DNA from: Ptychodera flava
Taxonomy: Eukaryota; Hemichordata; Enteropneusta; Ptychoderidae
Direction of reading: 5' to 3'
Assembly (NCBI RefSeq): GCF_041260155.1
Contig: NC_091931.1
Span: forward strand, 34,999,326-35,063,325
Length of the DNA stretch: 64,000 bases
The translations under genes were made by a program, and so were the position numbers. The notes under the pieces were generated by a model. It did not search any database and was not told where the DNA came from. It saw nothing but the letters and a program-made list of their open reading frames with translations. Below, one piece after another: positions 34,666-45,944 of the stretch (positions are counted from its first letter, which is position 1; every line of letters starts with the position of its first letter).

Positions 34666-37600
34666 ATGGCGGATGAAAACCCGTGGCTGTCGTCCGCTGA
34701 TCCTATCCAGGAATTAGGATCAACGATGGATCCTCCGCAGGACCTCGATAACATACTCTTCAACGATTTTGACGGTAAGAATTATGTAGATTAATTTTCT
34801 TTGTTATTCTTGCCTCAGTACACGAGATATCACTGCAGTACTAAAGGGGCAGTCGCGTCACGCAAACAGTCCAGAAAGTGATAGTAAATTCCTCATCCAA
34901 ACTTCATTTGAACTTGAACTTTCGCATTTACCAATCATGTAAAGATAATTTCTCCATCAATAGTAGAAGCCACGTTGCTCAGCCAATTCAAATCGGCGGA
35001 GGAACGCTTGCAGACAATCTAATTTTTAAGTCGAGCACCTAGATTGCTAGTATACACAGACTTCAGAGGAACTATATGCCCGTTCCTCTACTCTACGCGG
35101 TGCGTCGATGTTGGTGCTCTCCAGTGTGTTGAATCTGGCTCAAAATATACGCTATCACATTTTTTATCATTGTCTGAAAGCCCAGTATATATAAAATAGA
35201 CTTTTGTACTGTTATGAAGCTAATGTTTCAACTGTTACTTAATATCAGCTGGATTATTTTTACTTCCGTGTTTATATTGCTACATAGTGTGTCAAAATAT
35301 AATTCACTGTGACTCGTCCTGTTTAATCGCTGATTTTTCAAATGTGAATTTTTAAGCGGCCATGTCAAGGGTTTATTGTATTATGACATATCTCTTGGAT
35401 GTATCTCTAGGCTCTCTGCTATCAGTTTTAATATAATTTTTCATAAAGACATGCACAAATATGTTTTCTAAAGTAAGCAAAAGATGGCAACAAGGCAGGT
35501 TGTGATTGGCTAGTAGAGCACATGGCCTGATGATACATCATAATCATAATGAGATGAGCTTGTGTGGAAACAGCTAAGAGGTGGAGCTAGCTCTAAATTC
35601 GGTCAGTTGCTGTGAAGTTCTCGTCAAGACGGTTTCGCCTCTCAGTGGTCCAAAACAATTATCATGGTACCAGCTGGAAGTCCCCCAGAAGAAAATGATA
35701 TATTTTGCTACTGTGTCATTGGGATTACCTGAGGTTGGTTGCATGTCGCAGTACATAAGTTCTGTTTTATTGTCCACATTAGCATTTGATTATGAAGTAC
35801 TGTACTATACCTGCATGGTTTTCTCACAGATTTTAATATTTTTTTCTCTTTCAGAAATGATGAATTACATCAACTCAGATGATCAAACAGCACCAACTGA
35901 TGACCTTTTCAGTGAACCGTTTGATAGTCCTACCTTGCATGACCCAATGCTGCCACAAAGCATTCAAGTGAAACGAGAACCGGTAGACATGCTAGATAGC
36001 ATTACTCCAACTTTGACATTCCTGCCCTCGCAACCACAAGAACAACAGCTGGCACAATTGCAGGCAGCACTTCAGCAAACCCAGCAGCAGCAGCAGCAGC
36101 AACAACAAGCAGTTCTGAACTCCCAAGTGTTGAGCACAACCCCAAGTGTACCGCTTTCTCCTACAACAAGCATTCAGTCAAGCCTTCCACTCTCCCCAAC
36201 TCCAAGTATTCAGTCTGTACCATCACCATCTGCAATCCAACCGCCCATGCAGACAAGCCCTATTCTGACTCAGACTGCTACTCACATTCAGGCAATATCA
36301 CAAAGTCCAGTACAACAGACAACCACTCAACCTACATTTCAACAGGTGAGAAAATAGTTTGGAAAGCAATGAAGGTGCATGCGTCTTTTTGTTCACAACA
36401 TATTTTGCCTGTGCCTGTGAGCCTTGAATTTTACAGTAGTACATAGCCAAGTAGTATCGAACAGGTCAAACAATTCTTTTAAAGCCTATAAATTATCAGA
36501 TACAAAGGCAATAATGTTTTAGTGCTGAGTAAATAAATGTAAGCTTGGACATTCATTGTCGAAAAAAAATGGCTTCCACTGTGCCCAAATATGGTGTGGC
36601 TTTTATTAGAACAGCACTCTGCATTTGCATTAATAATAATGATAAATGTCTTTGTTTACAGAAGTGCAGGGATACCCAGGGTAGTTACATAGATAACAGT
36701 TTATCAGCGCATTTCTATAATATATAATATGTTTATCACGAAAGGTTGTCATTTTCCCAAGCTAAGCCTCCCGACAAGATGATAGACAAAGTGACTCTTG
36801 TTATATTTTTTCTTCTTTGGTGTGCAGGTGTTACTGCAGTCTCCTGCAGTTACAGCAACTTCTGTTCCCGTGGTGACTACAGTTACGACAACGCCTTTGT
36901 CCACTATAGTTGGATCCGCCAACATTCAGTTAACCAGCATTCCGGTAGTCAAAGTAGAGACGACAGATAAACTTCCCATCAACAGACTCAATGGAAACAA
37001 CAAGGGTGCTCCGGTTTGCAAAGGAGAGAAGCGATGTGCTCACAATGCTATTGAAAGACGATACCGGTCAAGCATCAATGACAAAATTGTAGAACTGAAG
37101 GATCTTGTCCTGGGCAGTGAAACAAAGGTGGGCATAACATAATTTGAAGTAGTAGTGGCCGTAGTTTTAAAGTGACGACTGCAGAATCAGCAGTTAAACT
37201 GTTTTAATGGGCTTTTTGGCATTTAGTTTATTCTGTCTATGCATGTTTCTATATTCAGGTAAAAGCATTGAAGTGAATTTGGTTTTTGTTACTCATTCTC
37301 AATGTTTTAGATGAACAAGTCTGGAATTTTGAGGAAAGCGATTGAGCGTATCAGGTATCTTGAGCAGTCGAATAAACAATTGAAGCAAGAGAATATGCTG
37401 TTGAAGATGAGTTTGGGTAAAATTCAAGGTAAGTACTACCAGTGCGATTCTTCGATTCCTGTTTGATTTTTCAGCTTCAACACTGCAATCATTTGAAGTT
37501 TGTCTGGAGAGAAAACCCACCCCTTTGATCACTTATCTTATCCAGGTAACGATTTGCAAGTGAGACAAGAGGCAGTTGGAGAATTAAGTCCACCACCATC

Positions 37601-40600
37601 TGATCCAGACACCCCAGTTCGAAGCCCGAGCAGCAGTTACACTTCTGGACCGGAAAGTCCATCCATGTTTGACGAGGCAGACGTCAAGCCACCCATCAGC
37701 CTGCAACAGAAGCAGCAGATTGAAGTCAAGAATGAAAAGCAAACAGTTGGCAGTTGTGGCATTTTGGATCGCACAAGGATGACTCTGTGTATGGTCATGT
37801 TTGGTGTCCTGCTTTTCAATCCATTCAAGTCACTAATGGGAGGAACTGGTGGGGCACTGAACAGTGCTGATTACAATCAGATGCACGGTGGTAACAGACT
37901 GTTGCAAATGGATGCCTCTTCTTCTGGTGAGACCTATTTCTTTGTATCTCTGCCATGCAAAACAAATTGCATACTGCCTTTTGAAGGCAGAGTACTGCTC
38001 TCTCAACTCAACATTGTGAACTCTACCAATAGGACCAGCTGGTACAATCCCCCTTATAATGAATATTTCTTCTTGTGAAATTGCAATGGAACAAAAAGAA
38101 AGAACTGCAGTGCATGTAACTGCTCTATCGGTGTCACAAGACTTCTTTTACAGAATGGTTCCTGTTGCAGTATTTTGAGACTAGAGAGCATATACTTTTT
38201 TAAGGTTGGCTAATCCCAGAAAGAAATTAATGACATGTTTCAAATGTAAAGAAAACAAGATTTGCAATTGCTAACTTCGGTATTGTGCCAACACTACATA
38301 ACCCTTCAGAAATTTATTTTTCGTAAGGTAGTGATGAATGTTCTTGAATTTTTCTGAACTGCAAATTGCAAAGTAAATCACACCACAAGCTAATTTAATG
38401 AACTATAACAGCATAAACTCTCAAGCAACTCCTGGCATGATTTCTGTCAAGTGAAAAAGGTTAACAAACTTTAATATCAGCATTATAGCATTGTTAAATT
38501 TTGAGGACATGGCCGTTAAAATAAATGTCGGTTGACACCGGGCATAAATCATCCGAAAGCTTTGACCTAACAGCCTGACTTCATGATTGATATGTTGCCT
38601 TGTTTTTCGCTTCAGTAGTGGAACAGACCATGTTTGATTGGCTGTTGCCCACCCTACTCATCTGGCTGATTAATGGGGTCATGGTACTGGGCGTTTTCAC
38701 CGGAATCTTTGTGTATGGAGAGCCTGTCTTGCGCCCTCATTCTGAAGCAGCAGTGAAGTTTTGGAGGTACAGAAAGCAGGCGGATACAGATCTTGATAGG
38801 GTAAGGGTACCTCAGTGAATTTTGTGGTTGCATGCAAATAAAAGTATTGTTGATGAATATGCACATATACATCTGCATATAAAAATGGAAAGATTACTTT
38901 TTAGATACCAGCAACTTTACTGAAAATACAACATTCTGATTTGAATTAGCAATAGTTGTCATTTGTGAGCAATTATGTTGTATGAAATTTTCTCAAAGAG
39001 CATTGCATGTTCTTTGTCCAGGGTGACCATGCAGCTGCTGCAGGCCACTTGCGCACATGCTTGACTGCACTTGGAAGACCGTTGCCAACATCCAAGTTGG
39101 ACCTTGCAGCTAGCATCTGCTGGAATGTGTCCAGACAACTCCTCAATCGTGTGTGGGTTGGAAAGTGGTTGGCCAGAAAAGCAGGTGGAATCAAAACTCA
39201 AGGTGGAAAATCAACAGATGCCAAACTCTCAGCACGTGATGGGGCGATGGTTTATCATAAATTGCACCAACTGCAAATGACAGGTAAAGATTAGAGTAAA
39301 ATTTAGGCGGCTACCCCAAACTGAAGATAAGAATTCAATGTTTGGATAGTCAGATATTGCAAGGGACCTGAGATTTGCAGAGGTGAATCTGATGTCAGAG
39401 TTGTCATATTGATTTAAACACAAAAGTGTCATATTGCGATGATGGATTGACACTGTGTCCTGTTTATAAAAGATGGGTCAAACTGGACTTCAACTTCATT
39501 TGAACTTTCCCAGTTCCTCGGAAACTACAGATGTTAATTAGTTTTGGAAAACTGTATTTATACTCACAGAAGCAGGGGTCAATCTTGCAGCTGTTGATGC
39601 AAGCTGCTAGTATTTCGTTACACTTTCAATACCAATTGATGCTATAAATAATTGTTTCGACAAGTATCTAGTTTGTAGGCCTCAAAACCTGTAGGGTAGC
39701 CTTCAACCTTTTTTGTCTCCAATTTTGCTTCAGGTCACGAGAGTGGTGGTTTTATTAGAGGCATCAATCTTGCTCTCAGTGCTGTCAATCTGGCTGAGTG
39801 TGCAGGCGATGCCATCTGCAAAGGAATGCTAGCTGAAATCTACACAACTGCCGCACTCCAAATCAAGACCACCTTCCCAGCGTCGCTTCACTTCATGGCT
39901 GTAAGTATTAAAATCTAAGACAGATGACCAAATACCATCTGCATGAAATCAAAAACGTGTGTGTGTATCAGTGTCATTGAAAACTATTTGCACAAACAAC
40001 CGGGTAGCATGCATTTGCATATTCATGAGAAAGTCCCTTTCAGTATGCCTGACATTCTCTGCACAAACATCACACCACCTGACAATCGACCAATAGACGT
40101 AATGTTGTGACAAATTCAAGCAATTTCTATCCATCTTCTTTCCAGAGGTACTTCTTGAGCCGTGCCAGACATGCCTGTGCGGCAAGTGTTGAAGCTAGGC
40201 CAACTTCCCTGGAATGGCTTTTCCATCCATTGGGTCATAGATTTTTTGTTGAGGGCAAGTGGAATTACAAAGCAACTGATGATCTGTACAGCATCACAGG
40301 CAATCCAGGTAAGTGTAATCATTTTCCAGTAAATCCAGCCATTTGTGTTGTTCGCAAAGTACCTATATTGATCAAAGTTAGATTAATTTTCAAGTAGAAT
40401 ACCAAACTGAATTTTTTCTTTGCGTTTTTTGCAACATTTGACTGTAATCTGTTTCAAGGCCAAAAGGGCACCCCTAATTTCAATGAATTGCTTTGGTAAA
40501 TACGGTTGCCCATATCTGCTTGTTTGTGTAATTTGTTACAGTTGATCCACTGTGCTATGTGAGTCAGGCATTTAGAGAGTGCTTGCTGGAGAAGGCTCTG

Positions 40601-43600
40601 TACAAACTGGTAATTCCTGAGTCCACAGACGGCCAAAGCCCTGGGTAAGTCTTTCCTGCTACGAGTGCATGTTTTTGTCCAGTATGTTTTTGTGAGTTGA
40701 CAATGGTTCTACTCATAAATAATGATCTGTGGTGTTCTACAGACCCAGAAAGCTGAAAAGATCACGTGATGGCTGTGCAATCAAACCTGCGTGCACAAGC
40801 ATGTAAGGAAATACATATGTGCGTTTGTGCAAACAGGTTTGAATGAACTCTGTGGTCCAGTTGAATCTGTCGCATTTGCCTATCAAAGCTGTTGTGATTA
40901 ATAAATTTTTCAACTGTTCTAAGTTTCATATCGTTGATATAACGAATGTGCACTATTTCTTTCCCAGACCATCCGATGCTTTACAATACCTGCAACTACT
41001 TGGAGACTGCGCTGATGCTGCCAGTGCACCAAAACAAACAAACTTTACCATAGGAGCTGGTAGCTCCTCTTTCACTGGTAAGTGGAGACTGTCTGTTAAA
41101 AAAATTAAACCAGACGTGACATTGCTTAATTCCGTACAGGTAATATGGCCTATGCGTTAATGTAGATTTCAAGGATATCGACTAATTTTCATTCCATGAA
41201 AACTTGTAAAAACTATATTGGTTATTTTATGTCTACAGAACAAACAAATTGTCCCATGCAGTTTGGTGTCTTAAATGAAAAAAGTATTTTACTTCAATAG
41301 AAGCATTGTTCCTGATGTGATATAACTGAATTAACTCAATCAACAGCATTCTCTTAATTTAAAAAATTAATGCCAATGTAAGAGATCTGAATTATTCGTA
41401 TAATTGCATTACATTGATTTTACTCGATATTGAAACAGCTCTAAAACATTTTCATTAAAATGTAATGATCTGTAGGGGAGGACCCAGTTTCCAAGTGGTG
41501 GTACAGTGTTCTTTCAGTAGCAGCACACTGGCTGGCAGGAGATGACGATGCAGCCATGAGGCACTACGGATACATTGAAAGTATTCCAAAACAAGTTCAA
41601 GACTCCGAAGACCCCATTGGCAGAGCAGTACTGTTTGCCTTCAAAGCCAGACAGACGTTGGCATCAGAGAGCGACACTCAGAATTGCATATCGCTGTGTG
41701 ACAAAGCAGGAGCCCTGCTCAGAGAGAGCATAAACTACCCGTCAAATCATTCCACAGCACTTATAACCCAGGTACGTGTGACTGTTCAGTTTTGTGCTTT
41801 CGGTAATCATAATCATTCACAATAATGGCCTTACATATTCATTATGTACATATCACCAAGCTGTTACATTTGACATAACCATGACAATTGATTACAATGG
41901 ATGCAGTTGCAGAAACTGGAGAGGTTAAAGTGATATTCATTTCATTTGACTCTAAAACCATTATGAGGGATATCAATCACAGTTTTACTTCAATGCACTT
42001 CGTCTCAAAATAAAATGGTCCAGTATTTGGAATTAATTTGAAGTGTATAGGTTGCAAAACGTGTTTGCATCAAGTGATCAGATGATGGCAGTGTACGTCA
42101 TGCATGGGCAAGCTTTGTTGTAGTGACTCTGCTAGATTTTATGTGTGTTGTGAGGCATTTTGCTATTCCTGATGGTTGGTTATGGACATGAATGAGCTCA
42201 GTATTGGAGAAATTAAAGTTTCTTTGTAAATGTAAGTTGTTTTTGTGGTGGTATTTTCAACAGCCCGCGATGGGAGATGTTCCTGTACACCCAGCATAAA
42301 ACATGCTTGTCCAACTGTGGTGCATTGTAGTTGCATTGCAAGTTCTCGTCAAAACTTTGCGATGCATCTGCGGTGCAATCACAGTGGCAAGACTAGACAA
42401 CGAGAGGAAGCCGTGAACACAGAATCTGTCAGTCAGTGTTGTGTTAGTGTTTGCATTTACAAGTGTGTGAGTTTATATGGCAATTTGCAGTCATGTCGTG
42501 TTAGTTAGTTTTTGCATTTATAAGTGTGTGAATTCATGTGGCATGGCATTGCTAAGCTCTTTGTGTCAAATTCTTTATTTCATTTTCTGTATGTTAGAGT
42601 TTCATACTAACATAACATGCTGTGAAACTAACATTAACCTGCCACTCATTCCTTTTGAATCAGGCTGTCCAGCTCTTAGTTTGTGACTGGTTGTTGTCGA
42701 CACGCACATCGGCTTGGCAGAAGCAGCACTGTTCCCCATCGGAAAGCAGTACCTGCAGTCCATCAGAGTTGCTGTCCTTCCAGAAAGACATTGCAAGCCT
42801 GAAAAAAATCTCTCAGGTTGAGTCAGCAGCAGTTCCCAGGGTATATCTTCATGAAGCAACAGCCAGACTCATGGCAGGGGCTAACCCTGCCCGCACCCAA
42901 CAGTTGCTAGATAGGAGTCTTAGAAGGCGATGTGTGAATTATCAAAGTAAAAATGGTGAGTGAACGAAGTAGCATTTGAGAGCAGGGATTATGTCCTTTC
43001 TTGGTGAATGCGTAAATTTTAAAAGCCGTTTTATGACAGGGAACCATTTCATTGTGATCATATGTCATAAACACTGCAGTGGCCTAGGTTAGGATTAACT
43101 AATTCAAGCATCTGTTCCTCTCCCCCATGAATTGTTACTGAAACTAGCAAACTGAATGCCATATCCAACAACATTCATGCCAGACAAGTTAGTGCTGTTG
43201 CTATACTGTTGCATAAACTGTTTGTTAACAGTTTGCTTCCTATGAAATTGTGAATATCAGATATTATATGGCAATTACTTGTGAAAAATCTGCTTCCTTC
43301 ATAATACCTTATAGAAATCTTAGTGAAAATTTTGGGTTTGCCTCATCTCTGGTGTGTACAAATGTTGTGTGTTGTCATTCATGTATTTGTATGTGATTTC
43401 TTATAGGCAATGAGGAGAGTTCAACAGTACTTGGTGAAAGAGAACATGCAACAGCCTTGGTGATGGCATGCAAACACTTGCCGGATGCCCTGCTATCCTC
43501 ACCTGGTTGCAAAGAAAGCATGCTCACAGAAGCTGCCAAATCACTTGAAAAACTGGGTGACAAGAGGGCGCTGTTGGACTGCCAAAAGATGATTTCAAAA

Positions 43601-43636
43601 CTGAACAGTGGAACAGCAGAGATTGCTGGCCGTTAG
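34666..43636 (+). CDS. SREBF: Sterol regulatory element-binding protein (SREBP)
   Basis: Fourteen coding exons: 34666-34774, 35855-36345, 36828-37127, 37311-37428, 37546-37926, 38616-38800, 39022-39283, 39734-39900, 40146-40308, 40542-40644, 40968-41077, 41476-41771, 42664-42955 and 43407-43636, in frame, 1068 residues. An acidic activation domain ([22 protein letters not shown]) is followed by a Gln/Pro/Ser-rich region with a poly-Gln run. The bHLH has the SREBP-specific Tyr ([16 protein letters not shown], near 270-285), then a leucine zipper ([18 protein letters not shown]). Residues 353-359 (LSPPPSD) match the FBXW7 phosphodegron. DRTR at 414-417 precedes transmembrane segment 1 (about 418-433), the usual site-2-protease context. 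A short luminal loop contains NRLL, a possible site-1-protease site. Segment 2 is about 473-500. The rest is the SCAP-binding regulatory domain ([20 protein letters not shown]). It activates sterol and fatty-acid genes after release from ER/Golgi membranes. Confidence 0.95.
36070..36108 (+). repeat. CAG/CAA repeat in SREBF exon 2
   Basis: A run of CAG and CAA codons encodes about eleven Gln within the Q/P/S-rich activation region. It is a candidate length polymorphism. Confidence 0.85.
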
Positions 43637-44535
43637 GGCAGTTGAAATGAACATGTCAGAGTCAGAGGCACTTCATTGCATATAGTTGGTAGACAATTAT
43701 TCTCAGTGTAGTTTTGGCATCTAAATTTAATGTGCAAAGTAGACACGCTGTAAAGTGTAGTGTTCATTTTAATCCACATGTCAGGCGTTTCAGTTTTACA
43801 ATATTGCTTTCAAGTAACAACACTTACACTTCTTGTACAATTTTTGTTGTATGCCCAGTCAATGAAAAAGTTGGTGCAATGCCTAGAAAAAGGCAAAAGA
43901 CAGTGTCTCATATCTTTAACAAAAAATATTTGCAGCATCTGCTATTCTTAAAATAATACTATGTAACAGTTTACATATGTGCTATGATGAACTGCAAAAA
44001 TTTTCATGTTAGAAGAATGGACAGATTATACTCTCTTCAGTTCTTGCATTTTTTTTTACTCTATGGTCTTGTACGCAATAAGTTGTGATCATGTTGGTAG
44101 ATGGATAGCTATGAAGTACCCCTGATGCTCAACTTTCCAATTCACTTTACAAATATTAATCAAGAGTTTATTTATTGAGAATCGCTTTGCAGAGTATTTC
44201 TTTTCTATGAAGTCTTAAGAAATCCTAAACATTCCTTTGAGATGCTGTGTTGCAGAAAGGATGTTTTGTTTTACAATTTGTGTCTTTGTATATGTAATCA
44301 AGATGAAAAGAAATTACACTTGAAACAAGTGGTACAAGGCAACAAAATTAAATTTGTTAATTTCTTGATTAAACGCAGTTAATCTTACATTCTTGTGATG
44401 GGTGTTTGGTATTTATGCAAGCATGCAAAGTGTTGTTAGTGTGAGTGTTTTCTCAGTACACAGTGGAGGGACCCTGAATGGTGGTCGCCCAGGGTTTATG
44501 GATCGGCCAACTGATTAGATTTTCAATTCAATAAA
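43637..44535 (+). terminator. SREBF: SREBF 3' untranslated region and polyadenylation signal
   Basis: About 0.9 kb of AT-rich sequence after the stop codon ends at AATAAA (44530-44535), followed by a T-rich stretch. No alternative reading frame of interest was seen. Confidence 0.5.
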
Positions 44536-45149
44536 TCTGTTCAACCTTTATTATCATCATGTGTACTCAGCTCCACTTCACTTCCCTTGATTAAATTTGG
44601 CATTGTTTGAATGATATCAATGTCAACTTGCACAGAAAAACCTTGTTGAACAGGAGAGTTTTGTATCACAAATATTTGCTAACGAGTTCTGTACATAGTG
44701 TACACTTGTCCACGTTGAAAAAGAAACTACTATCGAATTTTTCACAAAATGGCCACAGAGGGCGCGCTCTGTATTATCCTCCGAGAGAACGGACGAGGGC
44801 GAGGATGGGGTGTACGAAGTTTTCACATCTGGATCAACCTTGTTGACGGTGTATTCCGATGGAGTGAGAACTGGCTTTACAGATCTGATGACAAATCTTT
44901 GGTGGACTAAAAGGAAATGAAGTCCTCTGTATTCCTACGGCTGAAATCATACATTTCGTAATGAATCTGAACGTGAAAGTTTCGCTGAACAGCGAGATTC
45001 AGCCTGGGGTGTATGGAATTGTTTAGCGAAAAATGGGTCGAAAATACAGGCCCCCACTTCCCACTTAGTACCTGGAGACCCCCTTTTAGGACAGAGTAGG
45101 CAGGTCACACAATATTGAATCAATGGGCTGTCTAACTTTCAAAAGATAG

Positions 45150-45502
45150 TTAAAGCCCCAGTGCTGCTAACTTTCGATGGTTTTTCATTATTTTTATTTT
45201 ATAAATCAATTGCAACTTCTTATTCTACTCCCCAAAGAATGTTGAAACACCCACTATTTAGCTTGTCAACTTAGCGTCTATATGTGTAAAATGCATGAAT
45301 ATTGTTTACATTTGAATTCTAGTCCGGACCAGAAGTCAGTTTTCAACAATTACAATGCACTTTACAACCATAGGGGCGGAGTTGACAAGCTGGATACTGT
45401 GTATATCAACATTCTTTGGGGAGAAGAACAAGGAATTGTGGTTCACATTCAAAGTAAAAATGGTGAAATTATCATCAAAAGTTAGCAGCACTGGGGCTTT
45501 AA
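45150..45502. mobile_element. Foldback MITE flanked by TTAA
   Basis: The left arm starts TTAAAGCCCCAGTGCTGCTA, and the right arm ends with its reverse complement at 45502. The symmetry continues inward through CCCCAAAGAATGTTGA (left) and TCAACATTCTTTGGGG (right) and on to GCTTGTCAAC. Arms of roughly 100-130 bases therefore enclose a short middle in a 353-bp element. TTAA at both ends may be the target duplication. Confidence 0.75.
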
Positions 45503-45675
45503 ATACTTAAACTCTATTTTTTAGGTACTCCGTTTTTACAAAAGAGCAGATGTTTTCCTTGAGCAGATCGTCACGAACAAAGAAGTACTGGAAGACCCGA
45601 ATGGCAGTGTAGTCGTTTAGATACGATTCCCTTCGGCATTCCCTGCTACATTTCAGTTCGACCCAATTAGCATGA

Positions 45676-45944
45676 TTAAGGTAGAACGCACCTCGGGGAC
45701 AGATATTCGGACTCTCAAATTTCTACAATTTTTTTTTCAGATCTTCCCCATAAGTTAACACAGGAATGGGGCCATTTTGAATTTCAAGTATCGGTAAATC
45801 TTGGGTTGTTTCTCTTGTTCCAAAATTTGCACGGTGACCCCCAGTTTTTTTTCTTGATTTTGAAAGAGAATGGTTGGAAGATTCCTTGAGGAAAGTTTGA
45901 GCAAAAGTTGAAGTCTTTCACTTTCGAGGCGCATACCACCTTAA
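45676..45944. mobile_element. MITE family A, intact short copy
   Basis: It starts TTAAGGTAGAACGCACCTCG and ends CGAGGCGCATACCACCTTAA, imperfect inverted ends of about 20 bases with TTAA at both edges. Internal landmarks are CGGACTCTCAAATTTCTAC, TTAACACAGGAATGG and AAAGAGAATGGTTGGA, shared with the other three copies in the window. Confidence 0.75.

Noticed and set aside
35581-35854. Upstream in-frame extension of SREBF exon 2 starting at an ATG, as an alternative first exon
   Set aside because: Sequence is intron-like, crosses the polypyrimidine tract and acceptor, and has no resemblance to SREBP N-termini. Exon 1 at 34666 gives a good acidic domain.
37927-38078. Read-through of SREBF exon 5 into the intron, which would end the protein after the first transmembrane segment
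   Set aside because: A good GTGAGA donor is present and the next exon continues the family sequence; retained intron cannot be shown from DNA.
44607-44922. Open frames after SREBF, one ending in DGVRTGFTDL
   Set aside because: Short, overlapping frames on both strands, no acceptor I trust, no family match. Could be a relic exon but unsupported.
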